A DNA stretch of 64,000 bases from Setophaga petechia (lineage: Eukaryota; Chordata; Aves; Passeriformes; Parulidae). The DNA lies in NCBI GenBank assembly GCA_024362935.1, contig JANCRA010000019.1, positions 774,001-838,000 of the forward strand. Reading direction: 5' to 3'. The translations under genes and the position numbers were made by a program. The notes beneath the pieces are model-generated. The model ran no database searches. It saw only the letters and a list, made by a program, of their open reading frames with translations, and was not told where the DNA came from. Position 1 is the first letter of the stretch. Each line of letters starts with the position of its first letter. Shown here piece by piece: positions 48,563 through 62,200 of the stretch.

Positions 48563-51500
48563 ACTGCTTAATTACCAAGTGCTAGATTCTTTCTTATGAT
48601 TTGGACCAAGCTGCATATGGATATCAATTGGACATTTAGCTTTCACATAAAGAAAAAAAAAACCCTACCTAAAATGTGCTTAGAACCTTTTTTTAAATGG
48701 GGGAAAAGAGCCTTACATTAAAACCAGCCAACTTTTAAAAGGGAACAATATCTACCAGTGAATTGAACAGCAGTGGTTCTTTCTGGTCACGATCTCACTA
48801 AGCTTTCAGAAGTGGTGGTAGATCTCCTCCTCCTCCCCTCCCATACTTTTTGAAAGCTCTGAGAGGAATATCAGCCTCTCTGCTTTTTCAACTCCCAGCT
48901 GGTTTCTCAGATTTGAATTAAATAGTCACTGAATGGAACTAAGAGAATGCAGTGAAATGAAAAAAAATCATCCTCTGTCCTGCAAGATGCTAGTGCTGTC
49001 AAAAGCCAGTTTAGCACTTCAGCACACTCTGGTTCCAGGTTCTTAACTGCACAAGCCATGTGTATAATGTTTGGACTGTTTTTGACAGCAAGTTGAGATT
49101 TCTGCAGGGTTTTATTTCCTGTAGATATTATCAGCTGAGACACTGTCATTTCTTGCCATGTTTTCACAGTTCATTGTACATAGCCTTGCTTTTAACACAG
49201 GCAAAGCTAAACCTTCAAAAATATGAATTTTATTTTACATTGCTTCTCTTCTTTTCCAAAGCTGCCCTTCAAACTGTTGACACTGGCTAAACTAAAAGAC
49301 CAGCACCCAAGCTGGAACTGCAGGGGACTGTAAAGCTGAGACACACAAAAAAGCTGCAGGCACACAGTTTGCATCTGAAAGCAAGACTGGTTGCATCTGT
49401 AGGCTGCTTTTCCTCACCTAATTAATGCCTTCATCGGCAGGACTAAGTAACTTGTGTACATCTCCATGATAAAGTATCTATGTAATGGTGGATGGATGTT
49501 AGAAAATCAGTATGATCTCTTACCACATTTTGCAGATTTAGTGACTTTAGTCCCTACTCACTGCAGATAGGCAGTAAATATGCCCTCAGTCTGCTGCCAA
49601 GCATCTGTATAGACTTAAACATCTGTAGAGCAGGAGCTGAAATGGATTGTCTAATGTGAACAGCAGGCTACATAATTACCCTTTATTTACTTGTAACAAA
49701 TCAGTTACTACAAAGAATTGTATTTTCTCCACTGAAAAAAATGCTACATCAATTAAATTGGAAACTGCGCTTGTATTAATTCTGTCAATGAGCAGCATAA
49801 TTTCAAAGTGGACAGGGTGAGTATAAGGCCACACAAAATAGATTTTTTTTCTTTTGAAGGGTTGGCAGCAGTACACCAAGTCTTTGCAGTAATTCCACAG
49901 AGTTATTGATTTTTGGATCTGAGAAGAACCTTTGCTTTCATTTGGCTTGACCTCTCATACAAGAGAGGATTTTGAACAGCAAATTCTCCAATAAGCCCCC
50001 TACCTTTTTTACTCTGTTTTTTAAAGGCCTTTAAAAAAAGTCCTGAAGTAATGAGGGAACTGCAATCTGCAAGTTCAACTCATGCAGTAAAATAGATGTG
50101 AACAAAGTGAATTTAGTACTTCTGGAACAGATTTATCTGAGTCCCACATTTAGGGTCTGCCATATTTTTAAGCAGCTTCTGACCTTTATTCTGTCAGTCA
50201 GAGGAATACTTTCGCTTTCCATCAGCACTGGAGTAAAGAAACAGTGTCACATTTAAGAGTCATTTATTCTTGGGCAGAATGTATGAGAAGTGCCAGATGA
50301 GGCATGCAGAATGTAACATCCACAGTGAGGCTCTGGAGTGATCTAGATTGATCCAACAATCCCTGCTAGTGTTAGAAAAGAGAACAAAGGAGAATTAGAA
50401 AATGTGACTAATGCACTGTAACACTGCCACTCACCTGAATGCACAGAGAACATGAAGCAATAGCTCTAAGGAATAAAATGTCTTGCACACAATTCTGTTA
50501 AAATATGTGCCTTTGTTTAGATTGGGCCTTCCAATTCTGTCCCTATCCTTGCCATTCAAGGTGGGAAGAGGACCCAGTGATATTTTGTGTCAAGGTGTGT
50601 CTCCCTTGCCTTTGTTCACATCTGGATTTTTTAAACTGAGGAAATGTGAAGCTTTATGAAGCAAAATTAACCAAAGAAATATTATTCACAGGCTCCTTCA
50701 CCCATCTGCTCAGCTCAGAAATGATCTTATTTCTCCATGAAATATTAAAATTTGGAGTGACTGAGCTTGGCAGGAGGGGACTACCTAACTCTGCTGCAAC
50801 CTGTCATACCCTAAGGGACTCCAACGTGGTGCTGAGGGCTTTGCACCACCTGGGGTTTGCCTGAGATTTCCCATAGCTGAAGAGAACCAAAAAGACCACC
50901 TGTAGTCAGAAATGTTTTACCTTTATCCCTTTGACATGTATCCTCAATGGTGTTCTAACAAACAGCCAGAAACTCTTAACAGTAGAATGAAAAATCCTAC
51001 ACTGATGCTCTGAAGGTGCTTTTAGGTCTAATACTGAAAAATGTCCTTTCTCACTCATTACAGAAGATTATATTATGTGTATTATAGCACTCTAGGATAT
51101 CCAGCTATCCAAGGACTTTTAAAAATCATTAAAAGGATTATCAGACAAAATAGCTTTGTATTTACCTTTCAAGTAAACTGGTTGTGTCAACTGAACTCCT
51201 GTTGAGACAAACAACTTCTTCTACAGGATATACATGGACCTCAAGAGAGTATTTACAGCACTGGAAACTACATGATGATATTTCAGAGCCCCACAACATT
51301 TGATATCTTTGATCCTTTGATCTGTTTTGTATCTATTGCAGAAGAGATGCCAAATTATTGAAAGCATGAGATCTTAGGCACGTCTGTAGAATCTGACTGT
51401 GTGCACCTGTCATACATAAAATACATCTTTTTGGGTTCCACTTGGCATTTGAACATGAAAAATGGACATCTTTGCATTCTGAGCAGCTTGTGAACCCAGT

Positions 51501-52724
51501 TGTAGTTATCAATTTTGCATGCACGTAGGCTCTTTAAGTACTAAATGAAACATGCTATTCAATAGGGATGAGCAGTTAAATGCCTATACTTCTGAGAAAA
51601 ACTAATAAATAATGTGTCTTGTGCTCAGAAGGAGTCAGGAAAATGTTTAATTCCAGAAATATAATTTGGTATTCAGCAACAATATTTTTATACTAAATTG
51701 CATATGTCTCAAAAATAGCGTTACTAAATCATAATTTAATTCCTATGTTCTAACTATGACTACTAAAGTGTCCATATGTCACCTGTCATACTGGATTTTT
51801 AATTCCTGTTCTTTTCTTGATCCTTAAATTATATGGCTTTTACATTCTCCAGCTCCCAAATGCAGTCCTTCTGTTCAAGCTACAGAGAATCATATTTTTA
51901 GGGCTGGAAATGGCTGGTTCACTTCTTCCCAGCAGTTAAGATGGCAGTTCCTATACATGCATATGTCTTAAACCAGTAAGTGCATGGTCACATCACTGCA
52001 GCACTTACACCTCCTCAGCTACTGGTCCCAAATGTCAATGGTACATGTCATATTTTAAAATGTAACTTGAGCAGGGATGGCTATTAATGCTGCTGAACAA
52101 CTTTGCATCATACTTCTCTACTGATGGAGTAAACCTTCTGCCACCAGCAATTAGATTAGAAAATTGCAGCTCATTTTTTAAATCCACCTTTCTTCCGTCT
52201 TCTGGCCCTGTCAGAAGACACATGCTGGGTAAGAAGGGCCTATTGCAATTGTTGTGACACAATGATTTTGAAAATCTTAGCAATAGAAAACAGGCAAGCA
52301 AATAGAAGAAGACTTCTTTATGTTATTTTTAGCTGCCATTTTGAGCAGAACGTCAGCAATTTTAGGGACAATGATTCTGTGACATCTGATACCAATCTCA
52401 TGGGACTCTCTAAGTCCCCCAAGTACAGGTTCATTCCCTGACAATATTTTTGTTCAAAAGCAGTGGCAGCAGAATGTGACAAAAACCTAATGTTTTCATT
52501 AATAAAAATCTTATTTTAAAAAACAAAAATATTTTATTGTGATAAGTGAATCTTTCTGTTATGGTGAAATAAGAGGAAAGATGAATGGACATGATGCAGA
52601 TAATATTTTCCAGTGTACATATTTTTTGTACCTAAATCACTCCACTACCTAAGAGGAAGATAATTTACAGTAATCATCTCTGCAAACCTTGCTCATGTCA
52701 TTGCTGCTGCTCTGTGTTAGCAGA

Positions 52725-52746
52725 TGAAGAAACAGTGAAGAAACAG
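52725..52746 (+). repeat. 11-bp tandem duplication
   Basis: The unit tgaagaaacag occurs twice back to back without mismatch. Local slippage product. Confidence 0.85.
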
Positions 52747-52796
52747 TATTTTCAGTTTAGCAGATGTGTACTTATCTTGCAGGATGGGAGCATATT

Positions 52797-52842
52797 ACAC
52801 ACACATGCAGGCATACCTAGATGCACACACATACACACACAT
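52797..52842 (+). repeat. Interrupted (CA)n repeat
   Basis: Three CA blocks, separated by 'tgcaggcatacctagatg' and a single T, occupy 46 bases. It is probably an old microsatellite broken by substitutions. Confidence 0.8.
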
Positions 52843-53959
52843 AAGTAACTCTTATTTACTGTATGAAGAAATAGTTGTACGGAATGTAGCATTCACAGCC
52901 ACGCTGTGTATCCACCTCTGTAGCCAGAGGAATGGGTTGCACCAGCTCCATGCATGCGCTGGGCCAAGGTGAGCAGAGGTTACCAGCAGCAGAGACTCTG
53001 CAGAAGTGCAAAAGTGATATGGGCCAGGTAAATTCCTTACTCCTGTATCAGGAGACCTACTGTTTAAATATAGAGCTGTGTTTTATGTTTTATTGCAATT
53101 TTCCATGTTTTTAACAGTCCCTGTTTTATCAAACCCTACTGTCCTGAGGGCTCCTGATGATGTCAATTAGAGTTTTGTGTAGACAGGGATTTTGGGACAT
53201 GGCTCATAACAGAAAAGATGATTGATGTAAGTAAGAATACAGAAGCATTGATCTGTTGATCTGTCCAAAAACAGTCTGACACAGGTATTCGCAGAGAACA
53301 ACATGAGGGAAAAAAAAAATATGGGCATTTTTCTCCTGGGACTTACAAGCTTGCCACTTGAACCAACAAACTGCATAACACCCTAATGCACTTGGCCAGC
53401 ACAGCAGCCAGCAAGATTACCCTTCACAGACTTTGAAATGAAACACCCTTCACCCTGTTTATTCTTCATGCATGATTAAGTGCAAAGAAAGCAAGCCATA
53501 TCGGTATGACAATCTGTCAAGGAGAGGAACCTCTTGCAAAATGATAAAACAAACATCTAAACATATTTTCAGTGTAAAACCTCTTGTGTTGTTTATAGAG
53601 AATTACATGAATACTGTGTTAAAAGGACATTAAGGCTGAAAAGTCAAGCTTCTCAAAGTCAGGAAAAAATGGAAATCAGACTGCTTGTGAAACTAACATT
53701 TTATGCTTTTGGTAATATTCATTATTACCCAGTAATTAGATACCTGCATGCTGTGTCATTGCATAGGACCCAGGCCTTCCTCAAAGCAGAGCATCAATAG
53801 TGCTCTGTGGTTAGAGGCTATTCAATATTTGGATTAACCTCATTATTCAGTGAATTTTTATTTAATTACTTACATACCTATGTACCATGTACTCACATAT
53901 TTTTGCTATTCAATGCCACTTCAGACTCTAGCATTCCTTATGTCATAAGTTGCTGAAAA

Positions 53960-54860
53960 AAGACAGACTGGAAGGGACCTCAGAAAATTTCCCGTCCGAC
54001 TGAAAGAAGGGTCAGCTGTAAGACAAGATGTGGTTGCTCACAACCTTTCTGAGCAGCCTTGTCCACTGCCTCTTTTTAAGAAAAGCATCTGCTTAAATCC
54101 AGTCTCAATGTTTCCTGATTCCATTCCCCCCACTGCTTTTTGCAGCCTCCCCAAAAGTGCCTGGTTGGGGGGGGGATTCTTTTAGATGCTCCCAAAGCTG
54201 CCTCTTCTGCAGTCTGAGCCATTCCTGCTCCCTCAACTCCTCCTCACAGGGTGAGTGCTGAAGTCCCAGTTGGTGACCCTCTGCTGAACCCCCTCCACTT
54301 TATCAATGCCTTTTCTTCACTGGGCAGGGCAGAGAAGGTCACATCTCTCTAAATAGTAGTGCAATGAGTGTTGAGTAGAAATGCATAATCACTTTCCTGA
54401 ACCTTGGAAGCACTGTTTGTCCTCTTGTTAATATAACCTAAGGTATTTTGGGCCTTCTCTGCAGGCAGTGCACATGGCTGGCTCATCCGCAGCCTGATGC
54501 TCTTGCAAGATCCTCAGGTCCTTTTGTGCAGAGATGCTCCCCAGGCAGTCAGTCCCCAGACTGTGAATTATGGCAGGGTTTTGATTTACAGGTGCAGAGC
54601 TGTGCATTTGTCCTTGCTGAACTTCATAAGATTCCTGACAGTTTTTTGAGGTCCCTGTGGATGGTAATTCTGCCCTCAAGTGTATCAAGCCGTCCTTTCC
54701 AATCTTCTGTGACCTGCAAACGCGATAAGAGTACACACCATCATCTAATCTAAAACATCAATAAAGATAACAGGATGGTCTCCAGGATAAATCCCTACTC
54801 TAGAAGGTAGTTACAGGTACACCAGTAGAGTGAATCTGTTAGAGCCTGCCTGATGTGACC
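53960..54860 (-). mobile_element. Old CR1 LINE copy, ORF2 reverse transcriptase to 3' end
   Basis: This is the longest CR1 copy in the window, reversed and heavily decayed. The 3' tip lies at the left ('ctggaagggacctcagaaaa', 53969-53988). Moving right, 'ccccctccactttatcaatg' (54288-54307) and 'ctcctcctcacagggtgagt' mark the ORF2 C-terminal region; 'cctcaggtccttttgtgcag' (54511-54530) and 'catttgtccttgctgaactt' (54605-54624) mark the part after the reverse transcriptase core. A degenerate 'FIDVLD..DDG' equivalent sits near 54735-54770. Stops and frameshifts interrupt it throughout. A G9 run at 54167-54175 lies within it. The right boundary is uncertain; weak similarity may continue to about 54860. 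It looks much older than the copy at 6590-7036. Confidence 0.85.
54428..54736 (-). pseudogene. Decayed CR1 ORF2 segment
   Basis: A chance-surviving open frame of 102 codons lies within the old CR1 copy. Its middle part ('GTDCLGSISAQKDLRILQEH', about residues 62-81) corresponds to the CR1 ORF2 stretch just after the reverse transcriptase motifs. The catalytic core itself is not recognisable. It is non-functional, and the protein frame elsewhere in this copy is broken. Confidence 0.6.
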
Positions 54861-56050
54861 CATCCATCTAGTTGTGAGCCCAGCCGGACCATAATGTCCT
54901 GTGAATGCTGCCATCTCTACTTTCAAAGCAAATGGATTCTGAATGAAGGCATTTGCCACTGCTAGAAGAAGCTCCCTCTGTTCTGCATCCTTTCTTACAA
55001 GACTACAAGCCCACCAGAATGCCTCCTGCCTGTGGCTCGCTTGTCTCATGAATACTGGTGCTGCTGGACACTCCTGCCCCAGGGCCTCTCTCATAGCAAT
55101 ATTCCTTTTTTCTTTTTAATTGTGCAGTATGTGGCCCTGTGACTCATGTACTGCACACTCTTCAGTTCTCCTGATGAGAGATGTGGGTATTTCAGCACAG
55201 GCTTTTCTGTGTAGCTCACTTCTGTCACATGCAAGTAGCAATGCTTTAATCTCTGTAGCCCCCGGGAGAGGTAAGGCGGTGGATATAGAATTGTTCAGAT
55301 TTGGAATTGTCTCTGCTGATTTCAAGTTATATTTAAAATGTGTAATTCTGGTTATTCACAGGATTTAGCTTTCCATAGCACATTTTGCATTCAGATAGCA
55401 ACTATCAGAAGTTTTTAGCTGGGCCCAGAAATAGGCTTAGAGGCTATATTTGTGCACCCAGGAAGTGGGAAACACATACCGATAATTTTTCAAACATGAA
55501 GACATCTGTCTTTGGAGCTGTCTGTCAACCAGCACCTCTCTCTACTGAATGCACAGAGAATTTGGGCTCTGAATTTCGGACAGTTTTTGAAAGTTTGGCT
55601 TCAGAGCCCCTAGTAGACTATAGCTCTCCAAGGCAGCACTGAAAGCTACACAGCTGCGTAACTGCAGCCCCATCTTCCCTCAAGAGAGGCCACCTTTTTT
55701 CTGCCATGCATCAGCAGGCATCTGACAGGTAATAGCTGCTTTTCAGAGTGTTGCTGCCTAATTTTTTGTATATAATTCACCCATTCATTGACCAGAGCAG
55801 AGACCTCAGATTATAGAATTTATTGATTACACATATCATCAGGCAGTTGAAGACGTTCATGTATTCAGAGACTTTCTGACTTTTCATCAAATCTGATGTT
55901 TCCTCAAAGTATTTGACTTCAGAAACCTCAGTAAAAATCCTGTCAATAAACTCAAACACTTATTTTTTTCCTAAGGTAACTATGTATGAAACACCAAGAG
56001 TTAAATTGCTCTACACTTTTTCTCTTACTCTGGAGATAGTCTGTGCATGT
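54861..56050. other. Unique non-coding sequence
   Basis: No gene recognised. The 99-codon minus frame at 54795-55094 straddles the uncertain CR1 boundary and may contain more CR1 sequence upstream of the reverse transcriptase, too diverged for me to tell. Confidence 0.5.
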
Positions 56051-56101
56051 TTGTGTGTGTGTGTGGGTGTGGGTGTGTGTGTGTGTGTGTATGTGTGTGT
56101 G
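56051..56101 (+). repeat. (TG)n microsatellite, imperfect
   Basis: About 51 bases of alternating T and G, with GGG interruptions at 56065-56067 and 56071-56073 and one A at 56091. Alternating purine-pyrimidine sequence of this kind can adopt Z-DNA. It is the longest dinucleotide repeat in the window and probably variable between individuals. Confidence 0.95.
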
Positions 56102-59100
56102 CAGATGTAACACAATTTAGGCTCCTCTACATGCTGAACTTAAAGTAAAATAACACCACTTCAAGATGGCTTTCAGCATAATAGTTCATCTAATGTGGGC
56201 CAACTAGATGACAGAAGACTCAGATCTTTCTCAAAGCCTAAATTATACAACAAAAAAAAGGCACAGATCTGAGGTCAACACAAAGGGTATCAATTATACA
56301 GAAAGCTAAAGAAAGGAGTTATGGGTGGGATAGAGAGATATAAGGAAATATAAATTGATTCAGAGTTTTCAGATAAAGGGGAAATGAAAAAGCAGCATCA
56401 CTAGATTTAATTATATACTTCAAGATTGACTAGGAACATGGGTCTCAAAAGAGCCATATTCCAGGATGACCTTCTATGTGCCTGAAGGTGGTAGGTTCAG
56501 AATTAAGTGCTTGCAATGAGAAAATATGAGTGAGAATTCAGGCAGAATTCTTGAATTTCACCAATAACAAATATCCATCTTAATAACAGTGCTGTTCTGT
56601 ACTTTTTTAGAAATATTTTCATTTGCCTGGCTAGCCTGTATTCATCACTGAGGAAAAATTTACATGCTTGAAGCAGATAGGACTTTATTGAGAAAGCCAG
56701 ACATGGATAAGCATGTGGCAGAATTAAATTAGGACTGTGAAAGTGTAAGCTTCTTCTGACTACAGGCTAAAGAACGTTGCAGAAATTTTTTATGCTTATA
56801 GATTTCTTTTAAGAGTGGCTTCTGATGGACCTTTTCTTGAAAAAAATATTTGAGCCAATCTACAACTCTCTTAAAGCTGGCACCATGGTTAGCTTAACAT
56901 ATCCCCCACTCCTTTCTAAAATGAGCAGCTGTTAAGTTACAGAACAGAGCTGAAAGCAACTTATCTGTACTAAGCATTCCAGCTACCAGTGAAACAGGAG
57001 GAAAAACAAATCACACATTACTAACAGCAGACTAAATTAATTGAACTCTAGTGACAAGTGGCATATAAAAAAAGGTTTATGAACTGAAAAGAGGCCAAGA
57101 ATTCTCTGTTGTTACAGATTGCTGCAGACTGGCCATGTCAGCAGTGTGAACAGACAGAAACGTCAGCAGCATCAACCCACTAACAATACTGTATTTAGAA
57201 AGGACTAAGTGTGCACTCATAATTTAGTTCTGTACTCTAACTGCAGTACTACAGAGACTGGAGTGGTTTGGGTTTTCAGGCTTACAGTATCCTCAGATCC
57301 CCTCTTCCACACAAATTACCATATTTATCAATTGTTCTATCCTAAGCAGTAGCTTTCAGGACTCCTGTCACATTGCCTTTGAAACAGCAGATACTCACCA
57401 CCAGGGAATAGGACTGGCTGTGAAAACTCTGATGGCACATTTCTATCCCTGCAATTCTGGCAAAAAAAAAGTGCTTGGTGGAAATGGTTCAATTTTGACT
57501 ATGAACCAATGGCTAAGTGATTGTGAAAGTATGATTTAAACTGGGGGGGGCTGAAATAAAGAGGTTTCATAAATTCTTGATTACATGGAATTCCAAATAT
57601 AAAAGAGCCCTTTGGCTTCCATTGTGACTGGTTTGAGTCTCTGTAGAGGAAGAGTACTTCCTCACCCCTTCACACTATGCAGGATGTATCAGTAAAAAGA
57701 GTCATTTGGTAGGTATCACCTGAAGGTTAGTTTACCATGTCTGAATTTAATCTCTCTTTCTGGCCTCAATCATTCACAAGATATATGTGAGAGCACCCTG
57801 GAGTCCTATGAATATGAAGAGAGAGAAAAGTCTTCTGGAGAAGCTGAAAAACAAGAAATGGTTGTTGAAGGAAAGCAGAAAACTCTGTATTTCTTTCCTT
57901 TTTACTCTGGAGATGGAGGCTCTCTATGTGTGTGCTTGTGCATTTTTTGCTGCGTTTTTTTGGTGAACATACCAAAGGCCTGACAGCATGGTGTATTATT
58001 CATTTGCACTCTATGAGTCATTGTCTGCTCTCTTAGTCAAAGAAAATTATTGTGAGTAAGGGCAAAGGTGAAAAATAGTCCAAACCAGAATTATAAGTGT
58101 CTCTGTACTATATTATGTTAACAAATTTACAAGCAGCCTTATGCCAGCACAGACAAGGAGCTGACCCTTAGGACAGCATAGAGCTAGAGATGGTGGTTTT
58201 GGCTCTCAGTTGCCTACATACTTGAGGTCTTAATTTCTTCTCAACAGAGCCCTAAGCCCCATACATCAAAAGCTTCTAAGTACAATGCAAAAATTTGCCT
58301 TCCCAAATATGTTGTACTACTAAAACCAATAAAAACTAGGACTAGTTTTAAGCAAATCCACTGCTCCTTTATAGCATTTCAACAATAGGACTCAAGGCAG
58401 AAAAATGCCATGGAAATCCTAATTCTCTCCTGGTCACGTTCAAAGCCAGTACCTGGCTAACCAGGGAGCAGAAACCTGATGTCCAAATGACCCGAAATTG
58501 TCCCAAAACTTACAGCATCTCCACTTTTTACTTACTGCTTTTGGTCTTGCATCAAAATGTGAATTGTTAAAATGTGCAGCCAGATACAACTCTTAGAGAA
58601 AATAAAATGCTCTGTGCTACGCCAGCTGTGTTGCAATCCTGAAATTTGTATTTCTCCCCTAAATAATCTGTGTGATGCTTAAAGAAACCTCTGTGTTTTT
58701 TTAGTTTATGTATAATGGGGCTATAAATATTTCTTAGCTCTCAGACCTTCACAGCCTGTGAAGTACTGAGATGATTTGCAGACAAAAGTGTTGCTTAGAA
58801 AAAAAAATAAAAAAAACAGGGGTCTCTAATTTTGCCTCTCAAGGGAACTTAAAAACCAAAATGAGTTTCTGAGACCATGTTTCTCCTGAATTGCACAAGG
58901 GAAATCAGTCAGAGGCAGAAAATGCTGTGTTTTAGAAGAAGCCAGACCACCCAGCAGCAAGCACCATGTCCTGAGCTGCTGGCTGCCATGAGCTCTGCCG
59001 CCTCCCCACATCCCGCTGCTCCTGGCCTTCCAGGTGCTCAGAGCTCCAGAGGTGCCTCTGAACCCTCCAGCCCTCCCAGGTCTTTGGCGAGCTGAATATG

Positions 59101-59150
59101 AAATAGTTGTTACCCACAGCTGCTGCACTGAGTGGAACTCTGGTTTGAGT
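56102..59150. other. Unique non-coding sequence
   Basis: No gene or dispersed repeat recognised. A G8 run lies at 57543-57550, an A-rich run at 58799-58816 and a GC-richer patch at about 58920-59090, with short frames open on both strands. Confidence 0.55.
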
Positions 59151-59154
59151 AATT

Positions 59155-59245
59155 CATTTTGGTAACAATGGGGAGGTTAATTGATCAGTCATTAATTTTC
59201 TTGCTTCACAGTTTTTCCTAATTATCTCCATTACGCAGAAGGTCT
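59155..59245. promoter_or_regulatory. Candidate SOX/homeodomain motif cluster
   Basis: Within 90 bases there is a SOX-type AACAATGG (59164-59171), a TTAATTGATCAGTCATTAA double homeodomain-type site (59177-59195), and TAATTA followed by CCATTACGC (59219-59236). The combination and lack of repeats suggest an enhancer fragment. The evidence is motif content only. Confidence 0.3.
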
Positions 59246-62200
59246 GCCAGGCATGTTCCTTGGTGAGCATGCCTACTTTTTATGCTTTGTGTAAAAGTCC
59301 AACATATGTGTAATCATTCAATGTCATTTCATTTCTCAGCATCCCTCTTGGCATGGCATACTCCATTCCCGAACTCCTCTGCACATCAGTTAACCTCTCT
59401 TTCCATGGAAAATGCTGGTTATAAAAGCTGCCGCAGGAATTCAGGTGTTGACAGAAATGTCTGGAAACAAATGGATTTTACCAGGCTTGACAGCTTTTCC
59501 TCTGAAAATTCAGTTATGGACTTGTGGAGACAATCAGGAGCAACCGAAATTCCCCTGTTCCTTTATTAAATCTTAAACAAAAGCTAGTGGAGAGAATATT
59601 TTTCAGGCACAAACATTTATTGCAAAACTGTGCAGCAGCAGCAGTCGTCACATGGCCCATCCAGGTATCCCTCTGTTCTCATACTTTGTAAATGGGCCAG
59701 TCTTATGCCACTGCATATTTCTGCCATGTATCCTGTGTGTTATCTCGTTCTGGAGGCTGTCAGGTGCAGGATATTTGTCCAAGTCTCTAGGTAAGTTTAG
59801 GCTGGAGTGTAAGGGGACAGGGGGATTGAGTGTCTGTGTGCCTGACAGAGCAGGCTTCCCCCTGGAAGGTGTGTATGCACACTCCGTGCAGACACAGGGC
59901 AAGGATCATGCCTTACAAGAAGAGATTTCTGATTTAACTGTCGGAACAGCTGCTTCAGCTGAACAAAATCAAGTTCCTGCAGCACATGTTTGAATTGAGC
60001 TGGAAGGAAGGCAAGGCAGGCAGGCACTAGGAGCATATTCATCTTTAAATAGCAAAGCTGCATCAGCAGAAGCCTGAAACCGTACAAAGTCACAGGGGTA
60101 CAACTACAGTGCAGGGTTCATTCACTCCCTGCTACATCTGTCCCATGAGATGTGTGATATCTGCTGGCCACATGCTGTCCCTGTGCCAGGAAGAATCCCA
60201 GGTGTTTCTTGTTTTCCTTGTCCTGATTTCCCTGGGGAACAACATAGCAGCTGGGAGGGACCTGCGTTGCACTCCCCTCTCATGCACTGCTGGAAGGCTG
60301 GGGCATTTGGGATGAGCTGAATAAAACACCTGCTCTGCAATCCAGATGTAGGTGCAAGGTTTTCACTTTTAACAGCAGAAAATCTGTGCACATCAAGCTG
60401 CTTCTTAGAACCTGGAAAATATGACCCCACTGACCCCACTGAGCTGTGCAAGATTGCTTAGCAGAGAGGAAATGTAAGTAGTTCATGACTATTTTTAAAT
60501 TTCATTGTAAGAAAGGCAGCTTCACCTTGAAAAAGAAATTCATAAGACCCTAGGCACAATAGCCTATGATAGAAGGATTAAGACATACATGGGCTGTAAG
60601 GAGATAAATATCTCTGTACTCTTCTTGTACCTTCCAATAGGTCATTCATCAAGAAACAGTGAGAGGCAAAGAGCAACACCTCTCTGACCTTGTGTGCCAT
60701 TTTTAATTAAAATGCAGGACACTTTTTCTTAGTATTAGATGTGGATATATACTGTGTTCACCACAGTATAAACCCAGATGTATATAACACAATATTGTAT
60801 TTTCCTTTATGTCTCTCTAAATTCTCCACCAAATTCCCATGCCTCACCCATCATGCTTTCATTCTGATGAAATTTGTAGCCTTTCCTCACTCTCCCCTTA
60901 CCACGTAGCACTTCGTTTCTCTGCATTACCCACACCAACCTGCTCTCAAAACCAATGACCAAAAATTCTTATGAAACTATTATGGTTACCTCACAGGAAA
61001 CCTCCAAATGAGATATTCTCTTGGACCTAACACCTGGAGAAGTCAAGTCACTCTCTAAAAGGTTTGGTGGGATCTGTGTGCACAGACCCATTGCAAAGGT
61101 CCTTCTCCACTGACACCCCCATCCGCAAAGGGAGGACCCAGGTAGTTCTCCAAAATGGGAAGATCACAAAACTTAGTTGTGTTTAGTTCTATGAATTGAA
61201 AAGGTTGGAGAACTGATTTCCTTCCCTGGACAAATATTGTTATTTTTCTGCAATGCAGATACAAGAGCAAAATAGAGCTTTAAATGAGCTTATATTTGGA
61301 GAGAGGAGCAGAGAAGCAATTGCATTGCAGCAGTACCCCAACATCATTGGCATCTCTTTGTTATCATCATCATCATTACCCTGTTTTTCTGTCCTTCACC
61401 CTTAATTACTCATGGTGCATCTGAAGAGGATGATAGCAACTATGGAAATGCCATTGTGCACTTAGAGACACCAAAAGCGCTTATTCTGAAAGATTCACAC
61501 AACTGTGTGTTCAGTTGCAGAGGTGAAACATCTGGGATATTTCAGCTCTGTGATCTGCTCAGAAAACCCTGTAGCTCAGAATACAGCAGACAGCCCTGCT
61601 CCTGCTTTCCCCATCCTCCTCATCCTTCTCTTAAATTGTCTGCACCTTCTGTGCATCCCAACCTCACCCCCTGCAATTATATTAGTTCTTATGGGAAATA
61701 TTTCTCCCCTAGCCATTGCCTTTTTCAGGAACAAATTCAGGAAGATAATAGCATCTGTGACAGTTAGATGGGCCAGACCTGAAGCAATGATGCTGAACAT
61801 CCATGCCTGTGGAGGAGCTCTAGGAATGAGTTTAGCTTGAGCTGACTGCTTAAATCTTTCTATTGGAACTACCTGAAATACATCAAAGCTTTAGGAAAAC
61901 ATGGATAAGTTTTGGGCCTCTCTTCCAGTAAAACGGTGTTTGAGTCTTAAGGGGGAACCAAATAATGGTTCAAACTTATTTTGCAGGGATTATTAAGAAA
62001 GGAAAATACTGGAATCTCACACATTTGCAGACTCAACTGCCATTGTTATCTAACTGTGTTTGTAATACCACACTTCTATTTGATACTTTGACTTTCTAAT
62101 ACTTCTTTCTTTGCACTCTCTTTAGCAAGTCCTTTCAAGCACAATGTAAACTTCTGCCTCTATGATTTTGAGGTATTTCAGAGTATCAGGCTGCCCTACT

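Larger units (their letters stand above)
48563..53959. other. Unique non-coding sequence
   Basis: No gene or dispersed repeat recognised with confidence. Contains an 11-bp tandem duplication at 52725-52746 and a broken CA repeat at 52797-52842. The remaining sequence is ordinary AT-rich DNA with short open frames. Confidence 0.55.

Noticed and set aside
51880..51925. Possible CR1 3' tip in reverse (agaatcat...aggGctggaaatgg)
   Set aside because: Only the first dozen bases resemble the CR1 end, and the expected following blocks are absent.
58920..59095. GC-rich patch with open frames on both strands
   Set aside because: Composition explains the open frames. No motif or splice structure was found.
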